Positions 1-18,425 of a DNA stretch of 64,000 nt are shown piece by piece. Every line of letters begins with the position of its first letter. Positions within the stretch are counted from its first letter, which is position 1. The notes beneath the pieces are model-generated. The model did not search any database. It was not told the origin of the DNA and was given only the letters and a program-made list of their open reading frames with translations. Made by a program: the position numbers and the translations under genes. Source of the DNA: Eublepharis macularius (Eukaryota; Chordata; Lepidosauria; Squamata; Eublepharidae). The DNA lies in assembly GCF_028583425.1 (NCBI RefSeq), contig NC_072801.1:64309766-64373765 (forward strand), written 5' to 3'.

Positions 1-129
1 GACTTTCTCTCAGGTTGCCTGCTTCAGACAAAATGAAAGTTCTCTCACAGACACACACAGTTCAGGCTTCCACACCGCTTGCCTGCTTTGCTCAGGCTGA
101 CTCTTCTCTCTCCACTCAGTAACTAAAAA

Positions 130-225
130 CTGCAGGGCTGTTGTGAGGATAAAATGGAGAATGATGTAAGCTGCTTTGGGTCCCCATGGTGGAAAAAGCC
201 TGACTATAAATGAAGAATATATATA
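130..225 (+). repeat. 3' part of a squamate SINE
   Basis: The stretch GTTGTGAGGATAAAATGG, then AATGATGTAAGC and a 'gggtcccca' block, recurs at 26690-26775 and 35810-35905. It is the body and tail of a tRNA-derived SINE family. The tRNA-like head is missing here. Confidence 0.55.
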
Positions 226-430
226 ATATAGCTGAAGATGGGGGTCAGATAAAATGTGTGAAAGATGGAAGTAGGGGGAGATAAGGGGCCCTGGCTGCCA
301 GGAGGAGGAAAAGAGAGGAAGGGGATACAGGGGAAAGTGAGGTGCCCTCCATAAGTCCTTGTGAGCTCCCCACTCTTCAACTGGCTCCTGTTCAACCCAG
401 CAGCTGGAACCACAGTTTCCCCAGGCACAA

Positions 431-636
431 GGTTGCCATCCTGCTGGTTGTGGCTTGAGAGCTCCCAGAATTACAACTAATCTCCAGAGGATAGAGCAGT
501 CCCCCTGGAAAAAATGGCTGCCTTGGACTCTATGGAATTACACTTTACTAAGGTCCCTCCCCTCCCTAAACCCCACCCTCTCCAGGCTTCACCCCCCAAA
601 TCTCCAGGAATTTCACAACCTGGAGCTGGCAACCCC
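431..636 (+). mobile_element. MITE, GGTTGCCA / TGGCAACC end family, diverged copy
   Basis: It opens with GGTTGCCA and closes with CTGGCAACCCC, giving short terminal inverted repeats. Inside are the family blocks 'atctccag' and 'cccctccc..aaacccc'. Related copies lie at 16202-16405, 53780-53970, 60079-60288 and 60290-60480, with a piece at about 35395-35450. No coding capacity; a non-autonomous DNA element. Confidence 0.6.
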
Positions 637-1139
637 AGGTAGAAGCTGCCAGAGAAGGGGATTGGGGGATGCTAAAGATGGAGGCTAGTGCGTGAGGAGA
701 AAAGATAGCAGGTAAATGGGAGAAGCCCCCAGGGGGAGAGAGAAACGAGACGCCTCCCCCTCCCCGCAAACTCTTGTGGGTCCCTTGCTTGCAACAACAA
801 CAGGATTTAAGGCCGGGGCACCTTAAGAGAGCAGCAAGATTGTTCAAGGGAAGGGGTTTCGAGAGGCGACGTTCCCTTCTTCAGATGCACTTTAGTAATA
901 GAACCCATTTGCAGCTGCTCTGGCTGCGCGTTCCTGCCTTGCCCGACGGATGTCAACGGATGGCGGACCCGGGCTCGAAAGCCTCAGCCCAGCTCCAGTC
1001 CGGGCCCCTTGTGTCACGTGCCTTCTCGGCGTTGAGGCGGAGCCCTGTGTGAGCAGGTGACCAGGAAGCGGCACCAGCCCTGACCTCCCTCTCACCTTTC
1101 CTTTCACCGATTGTGAAACCCTGAATAACCTTTCTGTTC

Positions 1140-1560
1140 AACATCCGCCCCTTTCCTCTTCTGATTGGTTCCAGATTCAGCGCATCGCCTCCTGCCCGCC
1201 TCCTTTAACCATTGGGTGTTTTTTCCTGTCAATCACAAGCACCACTTCCCTCGGGGTTTTCCTATTGGTTCTATGGTCTTCCCAGCCCGCTCACCGCTCT
1301 CGCAGAGTATAGGAAACTGCCGCTTCCTCTTTTTATCGCCTCTCGTCTACTTCACCTCAGTTTTGATTCGCTCCTGCCGCCAAATAGCCCGCCCTCCTCC
1401 CTTCGCCCTCTCTTCATAGGACGCTACTCTCGCAAGTCTCGACACACCCCTTGTTTTTCTTTGGTCGATTGGTCTGGAGGCGCATCACTCACTGCTTCCC
1501 TCGAAACGGCGCCGACCAATCGGAGAGGGAAAAGGCGGAGCTAGAGAGTCGCCGGTTGCG
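1140..1560 (+). promoter_or_regulatory. PHKG2: Candidate PHKG2 promoter with repeated CCAAT boxes
   Basis: This stretch is rich in CpG. It has ATTGG or CCAAT at about 1165, 1211, 1265, 1468 and 1516, and no clear TATA box just upstream of the proposed first exon. Spaced CCAAT boxes are typical of NF-Y-driven housekeeping promoters. Assignment to PHKG2 is inferred from position, about 2.4 kb upstream of the start codon, and from a splice donor at 1600. Confidence 0.5.
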
Positions 1561-1599
1561 GCGGGGTCATTCACTAAATCCCAGCAAAGGCGCCGCCTG
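1540..1599 (+). other. PHKG2: Proposed 5' untranslated exon of PHKG2
   Basis: A GC-rich stretch just below the last CCAAT box ends in CGCCGCCTG followed by GTGAGA, a good splice donor at 1600. The matching acceptor would be the CAG ending at 3966, two bases before the ATG. The 5' end is a guess; RNA evidence would fix it. Confidence 0.35.
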
Positions 1600-1871
1600 G
1601 TGAGAATCTGGGGGAGTTAATGCGCATGTGTATATTGGGGTGGAATCACCCCCAGGCAGGAAGGGGGTAGAGGGAGAGGAGAATGGACCTTCATATAGGG
1701 CCGGGTGGGTTTTGAGCCCAGAACTTGTTGCTAGTGCTAGGCCACGGCCCTGCGATCCAAGTAGAGAGCGTCTCTGAGCATGTACAGAGTGCCGGTCCCT
1801 TGCCTTTAACCAGCCATGGACCATCTCCTCGGATCTGGGGTGGGAAAGTTTGCAGGCTAGGGAGCATTTCA

Positions 1872-1954
1872 GTGCAATCCTAGGCAGAGTTCCTCCAGCC
1901 TAAGCCCACTGAAATCAAAAGGCTTAGACTGGAGGAACTCTGCCTAGGATTGCA
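1872..1954. mobile_element. Small palindromic MITE
   Basis: GTGCAATCCTAGGCAGAGTT at the left end is mirrored as AACTCTGCCTAGGATTGCAC at the right, around a short centre near 1910-1925. A second member of the same family lies at 57638-57725. At about 83 bp the element is almost all inverted repeat, so it is a non-coding foldback transposon. Confidence 0.75.
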
Positions 1955-3029
1955 CCGTTAGTCTTTCGTGGATGCTTGCCTCGGCCCCTGCATGTTTTAT
2001 AATCTTTTAAAGAAGTAACAGTTTACCTAAGTGTACGAAGTCACTTAGACAAGCTCTTAAATTTCTACAACGATCTTGCGAGATAGGTCCGTGTTATGGA
2101 TTTTTTTTAAAAAGGAGGAGCCGTTTGACTGCATGTGGTCCATGTACGGATCAAATATTGTACAATAAGGGCCAGGCGTTTTTAAAGTGTAATCTTTATT
2201 TAAAATGTGGAAAAAAGATAAAGTCATCAACTGATTTGATTTTTTTTCCAACTGCAAAAATTAATAGTTGGGGCATTTTAAACTGCAGTATAATTGTTGA
2301 TGTATTGTAAATATGATCATAATTTTTAACAGCGCTGGGTAAGGTTCCTGTAACTGTGTGTACCCTCACTTTTGACCTGAAACATCAGGTGGAGTCTAAA
2401 GTGGAAAAACTAAAAAATAAAATTAAAACGGGGCAGGGGGGCAACCTAGCAGCAACCTTTAAAAACAGAAGTCTGTTTTTAGAGGAAGTGGCGCTAACTT
2501 CAGAAGGCAGGAAGCCAATCTTTCCTGTTTGGAGATGCTTGTAATCACAGCAGGGGGGGGGCAGTGGGAGGAGCTTTGCTGTGCTGTCAGATGTTGCTGT
2601 CCTCAAAGCAGCTGGAGGGGGGGGGGTTAGAAACAGCTTTCTTCCTTGCCATTGCTAATGAATGCCACCAGCCCTGTGGACCATGTGTCAGTCCCCCTTT
2701 TTATTCTTTTTTTTACAAGATAAAAGCTTGTAAAAACTCCTTAAAGAACGGTCTGTATGAAGAATGGAGGATCTCAGGGCTTTGGAGGTCTTGTGGGGGA
2801 GACTGGATATTTCATATCCTGTCATGGATTTTTAGACCTTAATGCTTAACCTGGGTCATAAAAGGAGAGATTCTGCTTCTGTCTCCCTAACCAGCTTGCC
2901 TTTAATGCATGTTTATGGCTTGATGAAGGGATTGTAATTGATGTTAATACAATAGCCAAGAGGTGCAAATTACCATAGCACAGAACTGCAACAAGCTCAC
3001 TGGTGTCAAATCTTATAGTCTGGGTTGTT

Positions 3030-3200
3030 CCGTGTCTTATGGGGTTTGGCCTAGTGAGACCTGGGCTGAAATCCCTGCTGAACTATGAAACTAAGTGGGT
3101 GGCACTGGGCAAGTCTTTGTCATTTGGCCTAATCTACCTCGCAAGGTTGTCGTGAGGCTCAAATGCTGCTCAGAGTTCCTTGTAGGAAGGAATACAGAAT
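3030..3200 (+). repeat. Degenerate tRNA-derived SINE
   Basis: It carries weak versions of the 'gaaatcccngctgaac', 'tgggcaagtc' and 'cctacctcgcaaggttgt' blocks seen in better copies elsewhere in the window. It is old and its ends are unclear. Confidence 0.35.
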
Positions 3201-3967
3201 TTTTGCCGGATGGGAAGCAGAAAACACTCAAAAGTGAGAACTTGGGGCTGCATGAGCGGGGGCCCGCCAGAGGGATGGAAATCCCATGGCAGCTGTCAAT
3301 TTATGCCTGGCTCGGAAAGAGACAGACAGAGGCCGGAGATTCTATTCATCCCTGCTTCTGTTCAGCCAGGAGGGGAGGCTGCATTTGGATCCTCAGTGGA
3401 GTTATGAGCCAGTGTGTTGCATAGCTGTTTTGAGGGTGCCGCTTTAGGATTTCTCCTTGATTTGGGGGCCCTGATTCAAACCAGTTAGCAGGAATCTGCA
3501 CAAGTTGTATTGCAGCAAGCTAATCTGTTGATGTTAACTTAGACTGAAGGTCTAAAGTGAAGTGAGAATCCTCAGCAAAGCACGTGGCTCGCAGTGGCAT
3601 GCCTTGTCAATTTGATGGGTATTGTTCAATCAACAGATCGGGCTCCTCGGCCCGATGAAATAATTCTCCTTTATCTCTTCTGCCACTCCCCTGGAAAGCA
3701 ACGTGCTGACTGGCATGTCTCTCATTGCTTAACCCAACGACCCATTCTGCTTCTTGCCTTTACTGCCGGACTTGTCCCGCCGAAGAGCCACACGGCGCTC
3801 CTTCCCAGCTTCTCTTCCTAGTACTCTCCTGAGGTGGGAGCAGGCAGCACATGCTTGCCATTGAGTGCGTTGCCCTGGAAACGCCCAGCAGTTTGAAAGT
3901 TTCTCCTCTGCACTCCCCTTCCCTGGCTTTTCAGAACTTCTCTACACGTCTCCACTCCTGTGGCAGG

Positions 3968-6900
3968 ATGACCCGCGACGTGGGTCTCGACGATGAGCTT
4001 CCAGACTGGGCTGGAGCAAAGGAGTTTTACCAGAAATACGACCCCAAGGATGTTATTGGCAGGTAAAGTCTAGGTGTGGATGGGGGGGGGGGTAGGATCA
4101 TGTCAGGAGGGGCATGGTAGGAGGGGAGTTCTCTATTTTCTTCCCTTTTGATCATCCAGAAGGACGTTACCTTGATATTTCCAGTACTTTCATCTCTCTC
4201 TTGGTTGTTTGCTTGTGCTTCCCTGCAGGGGTGTGAGCAGTGTGGTGCGGCGCTGCATACATAAACAAACAGGCCAGGAGTATGCTGTCAAGATAATCGA
4301 AGTAACCCCAGAGCGCATGACCCCCCAGCAGCTGGAGGAGGTGCGCGTGTCCACCAGCAAAGAGATTGAGATCCTGCGGCAGGTCTCTGGTCACCCCTAC
4401 ATCAGTGAGTGATAACTCCTTGTGGCCAAAGCTCCCCTTCTCTGGGACCCAAACATGTATTCTATTCCGTCTCTGGCTCTCCCCCCCGCCACACACACAA
4501 ATCCTCAATATTTTCCCTAATGTAGTGCTAAAGTGGCACCTTTAAATTAATCCTGACCCTCAACATTTAGCCATTTCATTCCAGTGCCGATGATCTCAGG
4601 ATTCATCTCAGTACCCTCTTGCTGATATCTTTCGTACTTCCATAATACTCTTGTGTGGTCTCAAACTCCCTGATCAGTACTGAGGTCTGTAATTTACCTC
4701 TTTACCAGTGAGTTGCCCTGAATCCAGCTTAATTATGGTAGTTCGACCAAAGAGAAGATATTCCTCTTCTCCTGTTATAGATAATGGCTGAAAAGTGACT
4801 TGTTGGCATGCTGCTTTTTCCTTACTGGACATTTCTTCATTGTTTGTAGGCTCACAGTGATTTGTAATGCTTGTGTTCTGTTACTAGGTGGTACACCAGT
4901 GCTATTTTGTTTCTTGTGTGCGCTGAAGGAATCAATACTGCAGTTGCTTAGTCCCTCTCTTTCTTTCTTTTTCTTTTCCTCCAGTTACTCTTATAGATTC
5001 CTATGAATCATCCACCTTCATGTTCCTGGTATTTGACTTGTAAGTAACAATCCACTGAAAGCAGGAGCTGATATGGGAAAGACCTTTTTAGTTTGTTGCA
5101 AGTATTGGCTTTGCCAAGGGTGCAAAAAGCAGCAACTCTTACTGCTTCCCTTTGCATGGTATTGGGCACTTGCTTCTTCTGATTTACCAAAATTGCATAT
5201 AAAGCAGTCTGCAGAAAGGGAGCCGGACGCAAGGCTGGATAAACCATGTTTGTCGGATTCAGTAGTTGTTGGGAAGAGAGGTGGCTGGCTTCTGCTGGGC
5301 TTTCCATACTCTGCAGCTGAACAATGTTTCTTTGGAAACCACACACAGACACACACACGCTTGCATGCTTGCTACTTCTGTGCTTTACTGTATTTTCCAT
5401 CAACACAGCTGTAGGGAAATCACAATTTTTACTCCATGTGCCTCCAGCAATCTCCTCTAAAGGAAAAGTAACTCCACAAAATGCCACTTAGTAAGTCTGA
5501 CTCTGAAGTGGGGCTTGAACCCTCCTGAACGTCTGCTACTAAACCTCTGGGTCTTGCCCCTTTAAGTCGAGGGGGGGCGTATAGTCTGCTCCTCTCCTCC
5601 ATGCTATCTCCATTGCAAGTGGATTTACCTCCGGCCCCCTGTCCCTTCTGCAGGATGAAACGTGGAGAGCTTTTTGACTACCTTACAGAGAAAGTAACTC
5701 TGAGCGAGAAGGAGACCAGGTATGGTGCCGTTCCACTGGGATCCACGCCCTCCTGCTCCGCCCCCCACTTCCTACTGTGGGCCTCCAGTGCTGGGAGGAG
5801 AGGGGGCTCCCCACTCCCAGTAGACAGGACTCTCTTGCCCTCCTTCCAGGTCTATCATGCGAGCCCTTTTGGAGGCGGTGAGCTACCTTCATGCCAACAA
5901 CATCATCCATCGGGATCTCAAGCCAGAAAATATCCTCATGGATGACCAGCTGAATATCAAGCTCTCCGATTTCGGCTTCTCCTGCCATTTGGAGCCAGGA
6001 GAGAAACTGCGAGGTGGAGAACAGGGCCAAGCATGGAGCACGCTTCTGTGGAGTGGAGGGGGGGTGTTGAGGCCTATTCTGCCACACGGCAGGCCTTGGG
6101 GAAGGGGGGCATGTCTGTCATGGCCAAGGAACCTTCTGCTAACAGAGTCTCTGAGATTTGGAGAGGAGGGGCATTGGACCGCTGGGTTTTCTGAATGTCC
6201 CCAAATTCCCTGACAGAGCTCTGTGGAACTCCTGGCTACTTGGCCCCAGAGATCCTGAAATGCTCCATGGATGAGACTCATCCTGGCTACGGGAAGGAGG
6301 TGGACCTGTAAGTGGCATTAATGCCTATCTTCGGAGGGGTGGCTTACTGAGAGGCAGGAGGTGAGGGATGCCTGTCTGCCGTGGTGGGAACCTGGAGTGT
6401 ATGCCAGCGTCTTAAACCTGATTTGGGGAAGGGTCGGGAGAGATGTGCTATGCTTGTGGAATGCGTGTGGGCCAGTTTGTCTCTGCCTGTCCCTTCTAAT
6501 TAACCATTTTCTATGTTCTGCGCACAGTCTTGTGATTGGAAGAGCATCCTAATTCTAAAACAGTGTGGCGGTACGAACACCACTGTTGACTGTACAGAAT
6601 TTGGGCAGGGGTTATTTTGAAAGCAGCAAACTCTGTAATAGATTTTAAAGGGACCCTTCTGATAGTTTTCTCCCCCTTCTGATGAGGCTTCAAAAAGCAA
6701 ATTGGGGTTTCATGGCACCCTTGACAAGCCAGGGGGAGAGGTTCTTGGGTATGGAATGTACATAGTGGAGACGTGAGGCTATCCTGTGTGTCAAAGCCCA
6801 TCTTTCTTTCTTCCCTGTGCCTAGTCCTTGACTGTGGTCAGCACCAGCAAGGCTTAGTTCATCGGATGCTGCCTGTTTGTTTTGTGTTCGTAATTATCAT

Positions 6901-8481
6901 GACGGCTGGCTGCAGTGCTGTTTTTAAAAACAAATTCTGAAATATTTGAGATGCCCAGAGGCGGCGTTGGTTGTGTGTAGTGCTGGTAAGGTTGATGCTG
7001 CTCTCGCTTGATTGTTCTTTGATTGTAGGACAGTCTGTGTAAGAAACACCATTTCTTAAATCCTCTCTCTTTCCCCCCCTGTAGCTGGGCCTGCGGAGTC
7101 ATCTTCTTTACCCTCCTGGCTGGCTCTCCCCCTTTCTGGCACCGCAAGCAAATGCTGATGCTTCGGATGATCATGGAGGGGCGATACCAGTATGGGTCTC
7201 CCGAATGGGATGACCGGTCCGACACAGTCAAGGATTTGGTAAGATGCGGAACATGAATCCTGCTGCTTGTAACATGCTGTGGTAGCTGGAACTGGGGGTA
7301 CATTGTTATGTCCACCTGCCCCCCTCCCCCATCCAGAAGAGCTAGGTTCTGCAGTTTGCACCAGCAGTTCCATAGGGAGGCTCATAAAATAACTGCCCAC
7401 CTCTTAGACCAAGCCACTTCCCCATCATGATGTGCACCTAGCCCATGGCCTACACTCCCCCCCCACCCATACCTCCTGACACCACCTGGTCTCTTGCAGA
7501 TCTCCCGGTTGCTGCTGGTGGACCCAGCAGAACGTCTGACGGCTGAGCAGGCCCTCCAGCACTCTTTCTTCCAGCGCTGTGGCACCCGCGAGCTCCGGCA
7601 CTTCAGTCCCTACCACAAATTCAGAGTAAGTCTCTCCGTTTTATTTATTTTGCCCCCCCCCCAAATCCAATAATATATTGGACTTTGCCTATCTGTGTTC
7701 TGATTCAGCCCTGCTGGAAAGGATCCTTTTTAAGGTCTCTCTTGTAGGGTCCTTGTTTTCTTCTACTGCACAACATCCCCGTATTTATCGGCTCCAACGC
7801 TATCTTTTGTCTCTCCTAGCTATTGTTGACTGGATCTTTCCTCTTTTCTAAAAACGTAAATCATTCCTGTCTTGGTAGCTTTGCTCTCATCCCCCTTGCT
7901 AGGTTAAGAGAAGAGTAACAGTTAAGAAATTCTTACTAGTTTTCCAAACGCTGTAGAGATCTTCATTCCTTCCCCCTTTTTTTTGTTCCATGCTCTCATA
8001 ATTGACCAACACTAGTGTCTGGTCTGGCCACTTAAAAGTTCTCATGATGGGGGTATATCCATATGTTGGAAGGGTACAGAGATGGAAGAGAGGATCTTTT
8101 CCCTTGTCTGGTTTTCATGCATTGCTTAGCTTCCCAATTAGGAAGCCCCACGTGCCATTTGTTGCCTGAGTTTATCCCCACCTCTTCCTGTGCCAGGTGA
8201 TCGCCTGGACCGTACGGGCCTCCATCCGAATCTTCTGCAACTACCGCCAGGTGCGGCCAGTCACCAAGGAGCTGCTGCTGTGTGACCCATATGGGTTCAA
8301 GGGGGTGCGTAAACTGATCGACGCCTGTGCCTTTCGCATCTATGGACACTGGGTCAAAAAGGGCGAGCAACAGAACCGGGCTGCTCTTTTTGAAAATGTC
8401 CCAAAGGCCATCCAGCTCGTCCTTCTCGGGGCAGAGGGAGAGGAGACCCCCTCAACTGCTGTGGATGACCTTCCCAACTAG
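3968..8481 (+). CDS. PHKG2: Phosphorylase b kinase gamma catalytic subunit, liver/testis type
   Basis: Nine coding exons: 3968-4062, 4229-4404, 4985-5039, 5654-5719, 5850-6013, 6217-6307, 7085-7238, 7500-7625, 8197-8481. All introns are GT-AG and the frame closes at a TAG (403 residues; human PHKG2 has about 406). It is the Ser/Thr kinase subunit of phosphorylase kinase, which phosphorylates glycogen phosphorylase in the cytosol to start glycogen breakdown. Visible parts: glycine-rich loop at about 31-38 (GRGVSSVV), ATP lysine K53 in [11 protein letters not shown] with D153, DFG with D171, an APE-type motif (LAPEI), then the C-terminal regulatory region that binds calmodulin in this family and contains [16 protein letters not shown]. 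The start fits the family N-terminus MTxDVG..DELPDW. Nothing looks broken. Liver PHKG2 loss causes glycogen storage disease IX in humans. Identification rests on near-continuous remembered similarity to human PHKG2 rather than PHKG1, plus synteny with CFAP119 and RNF40. Confidence 0.97.
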
Positions 8482-9077
8482 AGACCTTATTGCTGCTCCC
8501 TGCACAACTGGGTATCAGTGGGTCTCTAACATTGTCATCGTAAAGGAGGGAGGAAGGAGCCACTTGGAGAACCGTTTTCCCCCTCTCCTGGCAGAGTGGC
8601 AAGTTGTGGAGACCGCTTGTAAGAGGAACATTTGCCCTTGCATGCAAAGGGGTCCAAATGTGTGGGGAACAGGGCCCTTGCCTCCAGGATAATGGGATCC
8701 CGAGTGCCTGGAGCCAGGGCCTCTAGATCTGTCTGGAGCAAGAACACAGAGTGTCAATATTGTTTGAGATGTATGGATTATTACAGAGAATTAGGGCGCG
8801 GGGGGTATATCTCTGTGCTGCAGAAACCTGGGGCTTTTCTACATCTATTACATAATAAGGAGGGGCCCAGCTTCTCACCCATTCCAGCTGCCAGATTTCC
8901 CTACTGCTGTCTGAATCAACATCATGTATGGTCAGTATTGGTTGGCTGGGGGCCAAGAGGGGTGGGAGAATGGATTGGAACCAGATGCTGCCCCCTATTC
9001 TCTATTAAAGGGAATTGGGCTAGGCCTTTCTGTGTCTCTCTTTGGTTGTGCCCCACCTCTACTCATGTCATAATTAC

Positions 9078-9083
9078 AATAAA
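9078..9083 (+). terminator. PHKG2: PHKG2 poly(A) signal
   Basis: AATAAA lies about 600 bp after the PHKG2 stop; an ATTAAA variant sits at 9004-9009. The convergent CFAP119 poly(A) signal is at 9344-9349 on the other strand, so the two 3' ends are only about 260 bp apart. Confidence 0.7.
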
Positions 9084-9343
9084 AATGGAAATGTGATCAA
9101 AACAAGTCTCTGGTCATTCCCAAGAACTTCCTCTCTTTGTGGGGGGGGGTGGATGTTGAGAAGAAGGGGCAGAGAATGGAGTGATGAACTTCCAGTACCA
9201 CAGAGCAATCCCAGTACAGCAACTAGACCGATAGTCTGGAAAAGTCCAGACATTGCCAGGGAACCTTGCATTTCCTCCTTAATTCCTTAGGGGATCACCC
9301 ATCAAGTACATCACACTTCTAAAATCCATCTATCACTTTGCTC

Positions 9344-9349
9344 TTTATT
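9344..9349 (-). terminator. CFAP119: CFAP119 poly(A) signal
   Basis: TTTATT on the + strand reads AATAAA on the minus strand, about 355 bp beyond the CFAP119 stop codon. Confidence 0.6.
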
Positions 9350-9704
9350 CAATCAATTTAAAAGTGCATTTTCCAGAGGAAGCAATAAAACAATAGAATA
9401 AAGAAGATGACCTCAAAGAGGAGTCGAAAGGAGTGGGGAAAGAGAAATTAAGACAGTGGAGACAAGGCAGGGTGGGGGAGAGAATAAGGAGAAATACTTG
9501 TATTCATTGATACTGAGAAACACAAACACTTCACTTGTTGGGTCACACCCTGCAAACCGTCTCCCCTTTGGATGCACCGCCAAAGAGTTAGGGATAACCT
9601 TTGGCAACCTCTACAGTGGCAGCCCCCACACCCCAAAAAAGGCACCGGATGGCTCTTAAAATACGTATTATTCCTTCATTTCCACCCCTTTCTGGGCTCC
9701 TTGC

Positions 9705-16599
<6,895 letters not shown>

Positions 16600-16629
<30 letters not shown>

Positions 16630-16800
16630 CGCTGCACGCTGGGGTGGGCAAGGTAGACACTGGCACGCGTTGCCATTGGCAACCACGACTTCAGCCAATC
16701 GAAATTCAGTTTAGGTTCGCCCAATCAGGATGGACAACGCAAAACGAGGGCGGGGAAGATGCCCTGGAAATAATCTATGCGCGTGCGTGACCGATTCGTG
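16600..16800 (-). promoter_or_regulatory. CFAP119: CFAP119 promoter half
   Basis: A GC-rich block around the proposed first exon has CCAAT or ATTGG at about 16675, 16694 and 16720, 'ggccccgcccct' (an Sp1/KLF-like site, 16589-16600), and the X-box at 16669-16683. It faces away from the RNF40 promoter about 600 bp further right. Confidence 0.6.
16669..16683. promoter_or_regulatory. Palindromic RFX X-box
   Basis: GTTGCC-ATT-GGCAAC has two perfect X-box half-sites with a 3-base spacer; the spacer and right half also form an ATTGG (NF-Y) core. RFX factors bind such sites upstream of ciliary genes. It lies about 40 bp upstream of the CFAP119 ATG, a gene of cilia and flagella. Binding is inferred. 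Confidence 0.7.
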
Positions 16801-16931
16801 AAGCTTCTCGTTAATTGTTGATGGGGCTCTATGGGAATTTCCAGAGGGACCGAAAAAAAGACTAAAGCGAATTGCAGGCGAAATTTCCAGGAAAAAAACC
16901 TGAAAGACTCCATAGGATACATACATAAATA

Positions 16932-17125
16932 TCAAAAAGAGTCCAGTAGCACCTTTAAGACTAACCAATTTTATTGTAGCATAAGCTTTCGAGAATCAAG
17001 TTCTCTTCGTCAGATGCCTGATACAGATATCTGTATCAGGCATCTGACGAAGAGAACTTGATTCTCGAAAGCTTATGCTACAATAAAATTGGCTAGTCTT
17101 AAAGGTGCTACTGGACTCTTTTTGA
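16932..17125. repeat. 194-bp near-perfect palindrome
   Basis: Two 97-bp arms meet at 17028/17029 (CAGAT|ATCTG) with no spacer, and I count one mismatch. Each arm carries the repeat-family blocks 'gagtccagtagcacctttaa', 'attttattgtagcataagc' and 'ttcgagaatcaagttctctt'. It lies between the CFAP119 and RNF40 promoters. The near-identity of the arms means it is recent or kept alike by gene conversion. It could extrude a cruciform or give a hairpin RNA. Confidence 0.92.
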
Positions 17126-17199
17126 TTTTGCTACCACAGACTAACACGCCTAACTCCTCCTCTATAAGATCCATAGCGTGTTGGAAAACAGAGTGGAAA

Positions 17200-17622
17200 C
17201 GCAGTTCACTTCAAGGCCGGAAGTGCCAATAAGAACTGTGAGGGGCCTATCTTTTCAATCTTCATCTATCTCCGAGCCGTTTCCACGGCGACCCAGAGCG
17301 AACCAATCACAGAACCTCTGCTAGTGAGGACCAATCACAAACGCCAGGCTCGCTCGCGTTTTACCCAATCCCCGTCCAACTTGCCCTGTCCTTCCGCCCA
17401 AACGATTTGTACAGCGATGATTTCGCCCCGCGTGTCCCTTTTGGCCAATAGAGAAGCATTTCCGCCCTTTCCAGCTGCGCATGCGTTACCGAGTGCGACA
17501 GGTTTGCTTCGTGCGAAGGGCCGAGGCTTGGCCTGTGAAGGGCTACTCGAAGAGCATGCGCAGGAACTGCTTTGGTGTTTCTGGTTCGAGGCGTCGCATG
17601 GGGGGAGGGGGCGCCTGGGCAG
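17200..17622 (+). promoter_or_regulatory. RNF40: RNF40 promoter and proposed 5' noncoding exon
   Basis: CpG-rich sequence carries CCAAT at about 17302, 17331, 17365 and 17444. A splice donor follows GGGCAG at 17622 (GTGAGA). It would splice to the acceptor ending at 18800, which begins the exon holding the RNF40 ATG. The transcription start was not located. Confidence 0.55.
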
Positions 17623-18109
17623 GTGAGAGGGGGAACCCCTCCCCCAATTGGGGGGTTTCACTCTGGCCCCCCTTTTATCTTCCGCCTTCTGTTCCTTACC
17701 CTCCTCTTCCTCAGTGAGGTCTTCCTCTTTATCTGTCTGTGTTTACCTCTTTCCATGCTGAACTCCCCCCGAGGCGTCTCGTGCTGGGCGGTTGGCTCTT
17801 TTAATGCTGTCTTGTGTGTGTGATATATATGTTTTACCAATGGCCGGAAGCGGCGGTGCTGTCTTTGCAGGTGCCACATGCCCCCCCACCCCCGGTGGGT
17901 AGATGGGAGAAAGTTACTTAGAAATTATGGCACAGGTCAACAAGCAGCCCCTGCCCTGAGGTGCCCCTGCCCTTCTCACCCTTCCTGCTCCCCCACCCCC
18001 ATGGCTACTCTCCATTCAATTCTCTTGCTTTGCCTTCTAACTCAACCCGGCCTCTCGTTCCTTCCCCTTCTTAATAGCCCATGTTGCTTCTCATGGAGGT
18101 CCTTGGCAG

Positions 18110-18425
18110 TATTGCTGCTTGGTACCCTCCCCGAACAGTGGTCCAACGGGGGCTTTGGGTCCCCATTGGGGAGAAAGGCAGGGTATAGATGCAGTACGTA
18201 AAATAATAATAAATCTTAGACATGCTTATGTTCTGTTTCAGCATTTCTTCAACTCTGTATTGGGTTTCTGCTGGATTTCAGTCTTTGCAAATTTGCATTT
18301 CTGTACCCTTTTAAATTGTTCATTGAAATGTCTTTGGAATTGGCTGTACTGACTCACGTGGTGTAGTTTGTCTCGAGTCTCAGTAAGAAAGATCAATAAT
18401 GTAAATAAATAAACATTTTAAAATG
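18110..18425 (+). mobile_element. LINE/SINE 3' ends in RNF40 5' intron
   Basis: About 18120-18215 is a SINE/LINE tail ('ccattggggagaaaggcagg', then AATAATAAAT). About 18219-18420 matches the L2-like 3' end at 38340-38525 ('catttcttcaactctgtatt', 'gagtctcagtaagaaag', AAATAAATAAAC). Both are short dead copies. Confidence 0.55.

Larger units (their letters stand above)
1..1100. other. Gene-poor left flank with old repeats
   Basis: I see no convincing coding exon here on either strand. It holds the 3' part of a SINE (about 130-225) and one MITE copy (431-636). From about 850 it grades into a GC-richer stretch that leads to the PHKG2 promoter. The open frames present are short, have no recognisable similarity and lack splice context. 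Confidence 0.6.
1600..3966. other. Probable PHKG2 5' intron
   Basis: No coding exon is seen. It holds a palindromic MITE (1872-1954), a weak SINE remnant (about 3030-3200) and otherwise unique AT-rich sequence with short G-runs. Confidence 0.45.

Noticed and set aside
5008-5487. 159-codon frame on the minus strand
   Set aside because: It lies over PHKG2 exon 3 and the next intron, shows no recognisable domain and looks like a chance frame.
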